Assembly: GCA_016870615.1 (NCBI GenBank)
Contig: VGAZ01000003.1
Span: 1-59,869, forward strand
Origin: Actinomycetota bacterium
Lineage (GTDB): Bacteria; Actinomycetota; Humimicrobiia; Humimicrobiales; Humimicrobiaceae
DNA: 59,869 bases
Reading direction: 5' to 3'
Shown here: positions 39,878-49,823 of the stretch, piece after piece
Layout: each line of letters opens with the position of its first letter
How positions within the stretch are numbered: the stretch's first letter is position 1
Notes under the pieces: generated by a model
The model's input: only the letters and a program-made list of their open reading frames with translations
Told to the model about the DNA's origin: nothing
Database searches by the model: none
Program-made: the position numbers and the translations under genes

Positions 39878-41089
39878 ATGAGCGCAATTGCAAAAGATAA
39901 AAACAGTGAAATATTTAAAACTGGCGGTAAATACTTGATGCCCACATACTCAAGGCTCCCTGTTGTTTTTACAAAAGCAAAAATGCAGTACCTCTGGGAT
40001 GCAAACGGCAAAAAATACACTGATTTTATTGCAGGATATGGCTGCCTTAATGTTGGCCACAGCAACAGCCAAGTAGTTTCTGCAATAAAAAAACAAATTG
40101 AAAATATAATACAGCCTTCAAATGTCTATTATAATGTCCCGCAGGTTATTCTTGCAGAGAAGTTGTGTAAAATTACCGGTTTTGGCTCCAAGGTTTTTTT
40201 TGCAAACAGCGGCACAGAAGCAGTTGAAGGCGCAGTTAAGCTTGCTAGGAAGTACTCAAAAGAAAAATTTGGCCAGCACAGGTATAAAATAATATCATTT
40301 AATAAATCTTTTCATGGGCGCACGATGGGCGCACTTTCAGCAACCGCCCAGGAGCAAAAACAGAAAATTTACCAGCCCCTGCTTGACGGGTTTGATTATG
40401 CAGACATAAATGATATTGATTCAGTAAAGGCAAAAATAGATGGCAATACCTGTGCTATTATACTTGAGCCGATACAGGGTGAGGGCGGAATAAATGTTTC
40501 TGATAATGAATTTTTAAAAAACCTTAAAGCTTTATGCACTGAAAATAAAATACTGCTTATATTTGATGAGGTGCAGACGGGATTTGCAAGGACTGGAAAG
40601 ATGTTTGCATATAATAATTATGGTGTTTGCCCTGACATCCTGGTGCTTGCAAAAAGCCTTGGAGGAGGAATGCCCCTGGGTGCCATTGTTTCAAGTGATG
40701 AGATAAGCTCTGTATTTACACCTGGAAGCCACGGTTCAACTTTCGGGGGCAATGCTGCATCATGTGCAGCCGGTATTGCTGTAATAGACTATATTATTAA
40801 AAACAGGCTTTCCGACAGGGCTTTTAATATGGGCAAATATTTTGTATCGAAGCTTTCTAAACTTAAAATGCAAAACAGCATAATAAAAGATATAAGGGGA
40901 ATGGGGTTAATGATTGGCATGGAACTGTCAAAACCTGTTGCAGCAGAACTTGTGGAAGCGGCACTTTCCGGTGGTTTTGTGATAAACAAAATTTCACCTT
41001 CAATATTGAGGTTTCTGCCAACACTTGTTATATCAAAAAGAAATATAGATGCACTTATAAAATGGCTTGCTTTAAACTTGAAAAAGTAA
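39878..41089 (+). CDS. argD: Acetylornithine aminotransferase
   Basis: FANSGTEAVEGAVKLARKY; LLIFDEVQTGFARTGK; LAKSLGGGMPLGA. Confidence 0.95.
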   Translation: MSAIAKDKNSEIFKTGGKYLMPTYSRLPVVFTKAKMQYLWDANGKKYTDFIAGYGCLNVGHSNSQVVSAIKKQIENIIQPSNVYYNVPQVILAEKLCKITGFGSKVFFANSGTEAVEGAVKLARKYSKEKFGQHRYKIISFNKSFHGRTMGALSATAQEQKQKIYQPLLDGFDYADINDIDSVKAKIDGNTCAIILEPIQGEGGINVSDNEFLKNLKALCTENKILLIFDEVQTGFARTGKMFAYNNYGVCPDILVLAKSLGGGMPLGAIVSSDEISSVFTPGSHGSTFGGNAASCAAGIAVIDYIIKNRLSDRAFNMGKYFVSKLSKLKMQNSIIKDIRGMGLMIGMELSKPVAAELVEAALSGGFVINKISPSILRFLPTLVISKRNIDALIKWLALNLKK

Positions 41090-41133
41090 ATCAGGGGGAC
41101 GGTTCTCTTTAAATCAGGGGGACGGTTCTCTTT
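41088..41133. repeat. Two perfect tandem copies of a 23-bp repeat
   Basis: AAATCAGGGGGACGGTTCTCTTT at 41088-41110 and 41111-41133. Confidence 0.95.
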
Positions 41134-41192
41134 GCTTGCTTTTTGCTTGTGCAGTTTGAGCACTTAAGCGAAACGAAAGGAAATATAAAAAA

Positions 41193-42161
41193 TTGAATGA
41201 TTTAAAGATTGATCTTGGTTTTGACAAAATAAAAATAGAAAAAAAGAAGGATTTTCTTACTTTAAAAGATTATTCCAAAGAAGAAATACTTTATCTTCTA
41301 AGTCTTGCTGCTGATATAAAAAAGGAAAAAGAACTTTTTAGTGACAGGCTTAAAGGAAAAAATATCGCAATGCTTTTTGATAAGCATTCAACAAGGACAA
41401 GGCTTTCTTTTGAAGTTGCAATATCCCAGCTTGGCGGAAACTGTATATATCTTGATGCAGCATCGCTGCAGATTAAAAGAGGCGAGACTATTAAGGACAG
41501 CGCAATAGTTTTCGGCAGGTATCTTGACGGACTTGTGATAAGGACATTTTCCCATGAAACGATAGAGGTTTTTGCAGATTATTCAAATATTACTGTAATA
41601 AACGGGCTGACCGATATGTATCACCCCTGCCAGGCTTTATCTGATCTTTTTACTATAGGGGAATTTGGGCTGCTTGAAAAGGAGCTTAAATTTACTTATT
41701 TGGGGGATTGCAATAATGTATCAAACAGCCTTATGGTCGGCTTTTCAAAACTGGGCCTTGATTTAACATTGGGATGCAGCAAAAAATACGGCCCTTCTGC
41801 TGAAATACTTCAGTACTGCCAAAAACAAGCCGCGAAAAGCGGAAGCAAAATAAATATTATAAACGACCCTTTTGATGCTGTTGAATGCGCAGATATAATT
41901 TATACGGATGTGTGGATAAGTATGGGCGATAAAGACTCTGCAGAAAAGGTAAAAGAGTTGTCAGCTTTCCAGGTAAACAGTAAGCTGCTGGCATATGCAA
42001 AACCAGGCGTTAAAGTCATGCACTGCCTTCCTGCGCACAGGGAGCAGGAGATAACGTCTGAAGTGCTTGACGGAAACCATTCTGTCATTTGGCAGCAGGC
42101 TGAAAACAGGCTGCATGCGCAGAAGGCCCTTCTTGTTTACCTGTTTTCTGAAAACTTTTAA
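41193..42161 (+). CDS. argF: Ornithine carbamoyltransferase
   Basis: FDKHSTRTRLSFEVA; HPCQALSDL; MHCLPAHR. Confidence 0.95.
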   Translation: MNDLKIDLGFDKIKIEKKKDFLTLKDYSKEEILYLLSLAADIKKEKELFSDRLKGKNIAMLFDKHSTRTRLSFEVAISQLGGNCIYLDAASLQIKRGETIKDSAIVFGRYLDGLVIRTFSHETIEVFADYSNITVINGLTDMYHPCQALSDLFTIGEFGLLEKELKFTYLGDCNNVSNSLMVGFSKLGLDLTLGCSKKYGPSAEILQYCQKQAAKSGSKINIINDPFDAVECADIIYTDVWISMGDKDSAEKVKELSAFQVNSKLLAYAKPGVKVMHCLPAHREQEITSEVLDGNHSVIWQQAENRLHAQKALLVYLFSENF

Positions 42162-42258
42162 ATACAAAAAGCCTGGAAGGTATAAGAAGGATAAAAGTTA
42201 AGTTATAGCTTTTTTGTCTTTGTGCAATATAAACAGGCCTAAAGGAATATGTATAAAA

Positions 42259-42714
42259 ATGAAAAGAAGCGAAAGATTAAAAGCAATAAGGGAAATAATT
42301 GCCGGCAGCAAGATATCATCCCAGGAAAACCTGGCGGTTGAACTTGATAAAAGGGGATTCAATGTCACGCAGGCGACCGTTTCAAGAGACATACAGTTTT
42401 TAAACCTTGTAAAGGTCAGGGATGCCCAGCAGAACGAATACTACTCCTTAAGTTCAAAATATCATGGCGATCCGCAGGTGGGGCTTCAAAAGGTAAAAGC
42501 AAAATTTGCCGGAAATGTCATATCTGTTGAAAGGGCAAACAACATAGTTGTCATAAAAACAAATCCGGGTGAGGCGCAGGGTGTTGCAGCAGCACTGGAC
42601 GGAGCTAACTTTGCTGAAATACTGGGCACTGTAGCAGGGGATGACACCATAATATGTGTTATTGAAAATGAAGAAAACGCAGGCAAAATACTTGATTTGT
42701 TCAGGAATTATTAA
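42259..42714 (+). CDS. argR: Arginine repressor ArgR
   Basis: MKRSERLKAIREIIAGSKISSQENLAVELDKRGFNVTQATVSRDI; ATG at 42259. Confidence 0.93.
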   Translation: MKRSERLKAIREIIAGSKISSQENLAVELDKRGFNVTQATVSRDIQFLNLVKVRDAQQNEYYSLSSKYHGDPQVGLQKVKAKFAGNVISVERANNIVVIKTNPGEAQGVAAALDGANFAEILGTVAGDDTIICVIENEENAGKILDLFRNY

Positions 42715-42740
42715 AAGAAGTAAAGGAGTTAAAAACTAAA

Positions 42741-43937
42741 ATGGCTAAAAAAGTTATACTTGCTTATTCGGGCGGTCTTGATACATCCGTATCAATTAAA
42801 TGGATAAAAGAAAATTACAATATGGATGTTATAGCAGTTTTAATAGACTGCGGACAGCCTGACGATTTAAATGAGGCATACCAGAGGGCTACCCAAAATG
42901 GAGCACAAAAGGCCTTTATAGTAGATGCAAAAAAGGAATTCGCAGACGACTTTATAACACCTTCAATAAAAGCAAATTTAAAATATGAGAAAAACTATGT
43001 CCTTGCAACCGCTCTTGCAAGGCCACTTATTGCAAAAAAACTTGTTGAGGCCGCCCAAAAAGAAAAAGCAGAAGCTATAGCTCATGGATGCACCGCAAAG
43101 GGCAATGACCAGGTCAGGTTTGATGTTGGAATAAGAAGCTTAAACCCGGCCCTTAAAATAATAGCGCCGCTGAGGGAATGGAAACTTACCCGTGAAGAGG
43201 AAATTGAATATGCGCATAAACATGGCATTAAAATAACTGTTACCAAAAAATCCCCCTACAGCATTGATGAAAACCTCTGGGGCAGAAGCATAGAATGCGG
43301 GATACTTGAAGATGTCTGGCAAGAGCCGCCGGAAGATGTGTATGGCTGGACAAAAATAACAAAAAAACCTGCTGATTATGAATATATCGAAATCGGCTTT
43401 AAAGAAGGGGTGCCGGTATCGCTCAACGGCAACCCGGCAAAATTACAGGACCTGGTAAAGAAATTAAATGAACTTTCAGGCCCTTATGGCATCGGGAGAT
43501 CTGATATGGTAGAAAACCGCCTTATAGGCATTAAGTCAAGGGAGGTTTATGAAGCGCCTGCTGCAGTTGTTATAATTGAAGCTCACAGGCAGCTTGAGAG
43601 CCTGGTTCTTGACAGGGAACTTCTGCATTACAAATACTTGCTTGAGGAAAAGATGGCTGAAATGGTTTATTATGGCCTGTGGTTTTCGCCGCTTATGAAT
43701 TGCCTTAAAAGCTTTGTTGACAAAAGCCAGGAAAATGTCAGCGGCACTGTAAAAGTAAAACTATCGTATAAAAACTTTGCAGTATGCGGACGCAAATCAG
43801 AATACTCGCTTTATGATTTAAACCTGGCTACTTATGACAGGGATGATAGTTTTGACCCGAAACACTCAGAAAGCTTTATTAAAGTATGGGGTTATCCGTA
43901 TGAGCTTATGGGGAAAAAAGGCAGGATTAAAGGATAG
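42741..43937 (+). CDS. argG: Argininosuccinate synthase
   Basis: KKVILAYSGGLDTSVSIKWIKE; AHGCTAKGNDQVRF. Confidence 0.97.
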   Translation: MAKKVILAYSGGLDTSVSIKWIKENYNMDVIAVLIDCGQPDDLNEAYQRATQNGAQKAFIVDAKKEFADDFITPSIKANLKYEKNYVLATALARPLIAKKLVEAAQKEKAEAIAHGCTAKGNDQVRFDVGIRSLNPALKIIAPLREWKLTREEEIEYAHKHGIKITVTKKSPYSIDENLWGRSIECGILEDVWQEPPEDVYGWTKITKKPADYEYIEIGFKEGVPVSLNGNPAKLQDLVKKLNELSGPYGIGRSDMVENRLIGIKSREVYEAPAAVVIIEAHRQLESLVLDRELLHYKYLLEEKMAEMVYYGLWFSPLMNCLKSFVDKSQENVSGTVKVKLSYKNFAVCGRKSEYSLYDLNLATYDRDDSFDPKHSESFIKVWGYPYELMGKKGRIKG

Positions 43938-43940
43938 TAT

Positions 43941-45383
43941 ATGAAAAAAGAAAAAATTTGGCAGGGAAGGATACAAAGTGACCCGGACAGCCTTGCAGAA
44001 AAGTTCACAGCTTCAATAAGCACTGACATAAATCTTTATATGCAGGATTTAACCGGTACAGCGGCATATGCTATTGGGCTTGAAAGCATTGGCATAATCA
44101 ATGGGGATGAAAAGAAAAAAATACTTTCCGGCCTTAAAAAAATTCGTGAAAATATTGAAAAGGAAAAAATTTGTCCGGGTAAATATGAGGATGTGCACAG
44201 CCTGGTGGAATATGAGCTTTGCGCCCTTGCAGGCGATGCTGCCGGCAAGGTGCACACAGGAAGAAGCCGCAATGACCAGATAGTAACGGATGAGCTTTTA
44301 TTTATAAAAGAGTCTGCAGCAGAGGCTATAAGTTTTATTATCAGCCTCCTGGATGCAATATTGAAAAAAGCAGGCAGCTGCGCCGGCCTTGTTATGCCTG
44401 CATACACGCATATGCAAAAGGCCCAGCCGGTGCTGGTATCCCATTATCTTCTTTCATATTATGAGAAGTTTTCCCGCAATTGTAAAAAGCTTATCCAGGT
44501 TTTTGAAGACAGTGACTGGCTGCCCCTTGGCGCTGCCGCCTGTGCCGGAAGCGGTTATGGGCTTAACACAAATCTTTTGGCAGAGCTTTTAAAGTTCAAA
44601 AGAACCGGTAAAAACAGCATGGACATAGTAAGCAGCAGGGATTATTTAATAGACTATATTTACTGCTGCACCATGATAATGTTAAACCTTGGCAGATTCT
44701 GCGAGGATCTGATAATTTACAGCAGCCAGGAATTTTCATGCGCTGACATATGCGAGAAGTTCTGCACAGGAAGCAGCATAATGCCGCAGAAAAAAAATCC
44801 GGATATACTTGAGCTCATACGCGGCAAAAGCGCTGTTGTTGCAGGCAGCCTCACACAGATAATAACGCTTGTCAAAGGACTGCCTTCAACATATAACAGC
44901 GACATGCAGGAAGACAAGAAAATACTTTTTAATGCAAAAAAGGAAACGCTTGACAGCATTGAAATCTTCATCCGTGTTCTTGAGCATACTGAATTTAAAG
45001 CTTTCAGCATTGAAGACAAGATGCCGGAAGGTTATATGGAAGCAACTGATGCTGCGGATTATCTTGTTAAAAAAGGCCAAAGCTTCCGCAGCGCCCATCA
45101 TATAATTGGAAAAATTGTAAGGTACTGCATTAAAAACAATATGAAGCTCAGTGACATTCCTGTTAAAAAATTAAAAGAATACTCTCCGTATTTTGAAAGT
45201 GATTTTTATGCCTCTATAAGCTTGAAGAGCTGTATAAATTCAAAAATAACTTCATGCGGAACTTCAGAAAAATCTGTAATGAATAATATTTCCAAAAACA
45301 CAAAAGAGCTTGATAAGCTTAAAAAAACCTTAAATAATCTCTACAGCAGGATACCTGATTTTGATGAGCTCACCGGCAACTAA
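43941..45383 (+). CDS. argH: Argininosuccinate lyase
   Basis: KVHTGRSRNDQI; GSSIMPQKKNPD. Confidence 0.96.
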   Translation: MKKEKIWQGRIQSDPDSLAEKFTASISTDINLYMQDLTGTAAYAIGLESIGIINGDEKKKILSGLKKIRENIEKEKICPGKYEDVHSLVEYELCALAGDAAGKVHTGRSRNDQIVTDELLFIKESAAEAISFIISLLDAILKKAGSCAGLVMPAYTHMQKAQPVLVSHYLLSYYEKFSRNCKKLIQVFEDSDWLPLGAAACAGSGYGLNTNLLAELLKFKRTGKNSMDIVSSRDYLIDYIYCCTMIMLNLGRFCEDLIIYSSQEFSCADICEKFCTGSSIMPQKKNPDILELIRGKSAVVAGSLTQIITLVKGLPSTYNSDMQEDKKILFNAKKETLDSIEIFIRVLEHTEFKAFSIEDKMPEGYMEATDAADYLVKKGQSFRSAHHIIGKIVRYCIKNNMKLSDIPVKKLKEYSPYFESDFYASISLKSCINSKITSCGTSEKSVMNNISKNTKELDKLKKTLNNLYSRIPDFDELTGN

Positions 45384-47796
45384 AATTGAACTTGTCAGCC
45401 CGGCAGGCAATATGTATGCCCTTACTGCAGCTATTAATGCAGGAGCTGATGCAGTATATCTTGGATATAAAAAATTCGGGGCCAGGGCATATGCAGAAAA
45501 TTTTGGTCTTGAGCAGTTAAAAGAAGCTGTAAAAATATCGCATGAAAGTAATGTGAAAGTGTATCTTACACTAAATACACTGCTAAAAGATGCTGAGCTT
45601 GCCGAGCTGGGGCATTTTTTAAATGAGTATTTAAGTTTCTGCCGGGATGGAATAATAATACAGGATTTCGGCTTATATAAAATTATAATGGATTTATATC
45701 CACGGACAAGAATTCATGCAAGCACACAGCTTAACACCCACAACCTTAAAACAGCAGAATTTCTGCATGAGCTCGGTTTTTCAAGGGTTGTCCTTGCAAG
45801 GGAAATGGACTTTGAAGAAATAATAAATATTAATAAAAATACCCAAATTGAAACAGAAGTATTCGGCCATGGTTCACAGTGTTATTCTTACTCCGGAAAC
45901 TGCTACTTTTCCTCCTTTACAGGTAAAAGAAGCGGAAACCGCGGAAGGTGCACCCAGCCATGCAGGATGAAATACAGCCTTGAAACTGCTGCGGGGAAAA
46001 AAACCGCAGGTAGTAAAAATATAAATACGCTTATTAAAGATTCATATATTATAAGCAAGGCGGACCTTTGTACTCTTGCAATAATCCCGCAGCTTGCAAG
46101 CGCCGGTGTAAATGCCATAAAAATAGAAGGGCGCAACAAGACTGCTGAATATAGCGGAATAATAACAGGCGTGTACAGGAAATACCTGGATATGTATTAC
46201 AGTGATCCCGGCAATTATAAAGTGAACCAAAATGATATTTATAAAATAACCCAGGTGTTTTCAAGGCAGCTTTGCACTGGGTATTTTCTAAATAAATATC
46301 CGCAGGACATAGTTTCAATGAAAAAGTCAGGAAGCGTGGGCAATTTCCTGGGAAGGGTACTTGAAGTAAAAAGCGGCTGTCTCACCATTAAGACAAATAT
46401 TGAAGTAAATAAAGGCGATATTATAGAAATATGGACCAACAGGGGAAATGAGCAACTCAAAGTTACCGGCGTTTTTATAATTGAAGAAAACATAACCACA
46501 GATGCAAAGGGCAAAAAAAGTAAAATAAAAAACAGTGGAAAAATTACCGCCAAAAATATTATAAGACTTAAAACAGACAGAATTTCAAAATGCAGTGCAG
46601 GGGACAGGGTTTTCAAGTTTTATGATGCAGAGCTTGACAGGCAGGCAAAGAGCCTTTATAAAGATGCAATAAAGAAGGGCAGTGGTTATGCTGCTGATAA
46701 ACTCTTTCAAAAAATAAGCAAAAATGAAATAGAAGATTATTTCAGCTATATGAATTTAACAGATACTGGCGCTGGTAAATCAATCGGCCCTAAATCTTTA
46801 AAACCGGTTAATGATAAATACAAAACACAGCTTTCAGTAGAAGTGGACAGCCTTGAGGCGGCGGCCCTTACTTTTAATAAAGGTCCCTTAAATAACATAA
46901 GGAATATAATAGTTAACGGCTTTAATGAAGTTTTTAATGGTAAAAAAACCTTTTTTGATGAAATATATTCTCTTAATAAGCATATTCAAGGCGCAGGCGC
47001 AAGACTGGTAATTAAAACCCCGGATATTATTTATGATGATGATTTTGCCATACTTGAAAATACTTTGCCTGGGCTGGCCGCCTGTGGGATAAACAATTTT
47101 TCAATAGCAAATACCGGTGTTTTAAAAGCATTAATAAATTGTATTAATTGCAGCGCAATATCTGATAAAAGCCCGAAAAAAGAAAATACTGTAAATCTTT
47201 ACCTTGACAGTTCGATGAATATATTTAATGCAGCAGCGGCCAGTTTTTTCAATTCAGTTGTAAAAGACTGCCCTTCAGCCAGGATACAAGACATAACCCT
47301 TTCCGCAGAGCTCAGTCTTGATGAAATAATGGATATCGCTGCATTTGATGCAAATACCAGTTTTTCAGTATACAGTTACGGTTATTACCCTGTTATGAGC
47401 GCCAGGCTTAAACTTGGCTATCTTGATAAGGGTTATAAAAGGGCAAAAAATTTTGATGGCAGTGATTTAAAATCATATTACCTCAAGGACCGGAAGGGAT
47501 ACAGCTTCAGGATAATTAGCGGCTATAATGAAAATGTTGTTTTTTTAAATTCAAGAAAAATCTGCAACTTCTTTGATATGAGGCAATTCTTAAACAAAAA
47601 GATAAGCAATTTTCTTATAGATACAAAGACCTTTAACGGCAGCCAGATTTTGGAAATAGTAAATTATTACAGCGCCGCACTTGATTTGCTAAATGCAAAA
47701 AAGTATGCAGAGTTTGACAAACTTGCAGCCGGTGCAGCAAAAAGCCCATTGTTTTCAGATTATACAAGGGGACATTTCTTCAGGGAAGTGTTGTGA
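45364..47796 (+). CDS. Peptidase U32 family protein
   Basis: SPAGNMYALTAAINAGADAVYLGYKKFGARAYAENF; GNRGRCTQPCRMKY; ATG at 45364 overlapping argH by 20 nt. Confidence 0.9.
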   Translation: MSSPATKIELVSPAGNMYALTAAINAGADAVYLGYKKFGARAYAENFGLEQLKEAVKISHESNVKVYLTLNTLLKDAELAELGHFLNEYLSFCRDGIIIQDFGLYKIIMDLYPRTRIHASTQLNTHNLKTAEFLHELGFSRVVLAREMDFEEIININKNTQIETEVFGHGSQCYSYSGNCYFSSFTGKRSGNRGRCTQPCRMKYSLETAAGKKTAGSKNINTLIKDSYIISKADLCTLAIIPQLASAGVNAIKIEGRNKTAEYSGIITGVYRKYLDMYYSDPGNYKVNQNDIYKITQVFSRQLCTGYFLNKYPQDIVSMKKSGSVGNFLGRVLEVKSGCLTIKTNIEVNKGDIIEIWTNRGNEQLKVTGVFIIEENITTDAKGKKSKIKNSGKITAKNIIRLKTDRISKCSAGDRVFKFYDAELDRQAKSLYKDAIKKGSGYAADKLFQKISKNEIEDYFSYMNLTDTGAGKSIGPKSLKPVNDKYKTQLSVEVDSLEAAALTFNKGPLNNIRNIIVNGFNEVFNGKKTFFDEIYSLNKHIQGAGARLVIKTPDIIYDDDFAILENTLPGLAACGINNFSIANTGVLKALINCINCSAISDKSPKKENTVNLYLDSSMNIFNAAAASFFNSVVKDCPSARIQDITLSAELSLDEIMDIAAFDANTSFSVYSYGYYPVMSARLKLGYLDKGYKRAKNFDGSDLKSYYLKDRKGYSFRIISGYNENVVFLNSRKICNFFDMRQFLNKKISNFLIDTKTFNGSQILEIVNYYSAALDLLNAKKYAEFDKLAAGAAKSPLFSDYTRGHFFREVL

Positions 47797-47945
47797 ATTA
47801 GTGATATAAAAGAATTAAATATTTTTTATTGACAGCTTTGCATTTATGTGCAAATATTAATATGTAAATATGCAGTAATTATATACAGCAAATATATGGG
47901 TTTATAGCAGTATTTTAATGTAAAATTCGCAGCAATAAAGAAGCA

Positions 47946-49706
47946 ATGGTAAAAATAAAACAAAAGCGATGCCGCTATTATTTAAACAGGGCATTTTCTG
48001 CCCTGGCAATTGTTGTCATGTTTTTAACAATTCCATACTTTTTATTTCCACCCTCCAGTGTTTTTGCTGCAGACAACCAGGCTATTATAATATGCATAAA
48101 TCCCGGCCATGGCGGAAAGGACCACGGAGCAACCGGGCCTACGGGCCTAAAGGAAAAAGATGTAAACCTTGATATTGCATTCAGGCTGAGGGAAAAGCTT
48201 TCAGGCGCAGGATTTAAGGTCATTCTTACTCGGGAAGATGATACAAAGAAGCCACTTGATGAAATAGTTAATTTTGTAAATGCAAGCAATGCTGATATTT
48301 TTATCAGCGTGCATAATAACAGCCACACAAACAGGGAGAAAAACGGCACTGAAACTTTTTATTACAGCCAGTCACCAGCGGGCCGCATACTTGCAGGATG
48401 CATAAACAGCAGTGTGGTGCAGCAGATAGGCACATTAAACAGGGGTGTAAAAGCTGCTGAATTTACAGAAATCAAGGGTGTAAAAATGGTTTCGGCTTTG
48501 CATGAAGGCGCTTTTATTTCAAACCCTGATGAAGAGGCAAAGTTAAATGATGCAGGTTTCAGGGATAAAATTGCTGAAGGAATTTATAAAGGTATCCTTG
48601 AATATCTTCAGGCAGATGCAGGAAGTATTTCAGCCGGTAAAAAATTATCCTCATCCCAGTCATTTGTAAGAAGGGTTTACAATAAGGGTCTAAATATAGA
48701 GCCGGATAATGAAACTATAAGCAGCTGGGCCCAAAAGCTTTCAAGCGGGGCAGTTTCACATGCTGATTTTATAAGGAATTTATTTTCAGGCAGCCAGATG
48801 ACTGCAAGAAACCTCACTGACAGCCAGTATGTCGATGTTTTATACAATGCAATACTTGACAGGAGTCCTGATAATACTGGCAAATCTTTCTGGAGTGCGC
48901 AGGTAAAAGTTACCGGAAGGCTTGCAGTGCTGAACCAGTTTCTTGCTTCCGTTGAATTTAACGGGCTCCTTAAGGGTTACGGGTTGTACGGCTACGTTTA
49001 TTCGGGCAGTGTAAATACGGCCAACTTCAGCTCCCAGAACGCTTCAATTGCATCAAATGTATTAAATATTTCTTTTTTAAACGGAGTGGGATTAAAAGGC
49101 ATCGCTGCAAAAACTTCAGGGCTTTTCAGGGACATAAAGGACACCGAAGGCAAAAATAAATATAATATTTATGTTGTTGCAGATGCGGCCAATTATAACT
49201 ATATAAACACCCAGATTATCTGCAAATCTGATAAGGATGAGATTAAAAAGGCAGCAGAAGAAATAAAGAAAATTCTTGGAGCAGGAACTGTTATGAAACA
49301 GGCCGGGACCTCACAGGTGTCTGATGTGGTGGTAATAATCGGGAGGGATCTTATAAATCCAGCAGGTTTTAATAATTCAACTGGAAATGCCTCAATCAGC
49401 AATGGTTCTATTGTTATAAATATTTTAAATGGGCAGGGCTCTTTCGGCATAGCTGCAAGAACAAAAAGCAGTGTTGAAGCTGCATTTAAAACATCGCAGA
49501 ATGCCATAAAAGTTAAAGAAACAAAAAACGCTGACAGTTTCAGTTATAAAAAAACCAAAATATTAATATTTACAGAAGCCCCCGGCGTTGAAGACGCTGC
49601 CAGGCAGTTAAAGGATTTTCTTGGTACAGGTGAAATTGAAAAATCAGGAACCAATCCCGACAATGTTGACATTACCATTATCCTGGGAAGCGATTATAAG
49701 AAATAA
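47946..49706 (+). CDS. N-acetylmuramoyl-L-alanine amidase with DUF4214-like and two LytR_C-like regions
   Basis: INPGHGGKDHGATGPTGLKEKDVNLDIAFRLRE; VDVLYNAILDRSPDNTGKSFW; two NILNG/NISFLNGVG...IAAKT-type segments. Confidence 0.88.
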   Translation: MVKIKQKRCRYYLNRAFSALAIVVMFLTIPYFLFPPSSVFAADNQAIIICINPGHGGKDHGATGPTGLKEKDVNLDIAFRLREKLSGAGFKVILTREDDTKKPLDEIVNFVNASNADIFISVHNNSHTNREKNGTETFYYSQSPAGRILAGCINSSVVQQIGTLNRGVKAAEFTEIKGVKMVSALHEGAFISNPDEEAKLNDAGFRDKIAEGIYKGILEYLQADAGSISAGKKLSSSQSFVRRVYNKGLNIEPDNETISSWAQKLSSGAVSHADFIRNLFSGSQMTARNLTDSQYVDVLYNAILDRSPDNTGKSFWSAQVKVTGRLAVLNQFLASVEFNGLLKGYGLYGYVYSGSVNTANFSSQNASIASNVLNISFLNGVGLKGIAAKTSGLFRDIKDTEGKNKYNIYVVADAANYNYINTQIICKSDKDEIKKAAEEIKKILGAGTVMKQAGTSQVSDVVVIIGRDLINPAGFNNSTGNASISNGSIVINILNGQGSFGIAARTKSSVEAAFKTSQNAIKVKETKNADSFSYKKTKILIFTEAPGVEDAARQLKDFLGTGEIEKSGTNPDNVDITIILGSDYKK

Positions 49707-49763
49707 TTATTTATAGCCTTAAAATTAATATTTTTTTTATAATCCTTACTTTAATTTTGCCCG

Positions 49764-49800
49764 GGACACAATACTATATTGAAAAAAGAAAAAAGTGTCC
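49764..49800. repeat. Inverted repeat GGACAC...GTGTCC between convergent genes
   Basis: GGACACAATACTATATTGAAAAAAGAAAAAAGTGTCC. Confidence 0.5.
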
Positions 49801-49823
49801 TTTCAGATTTCAATCCGCTAATA

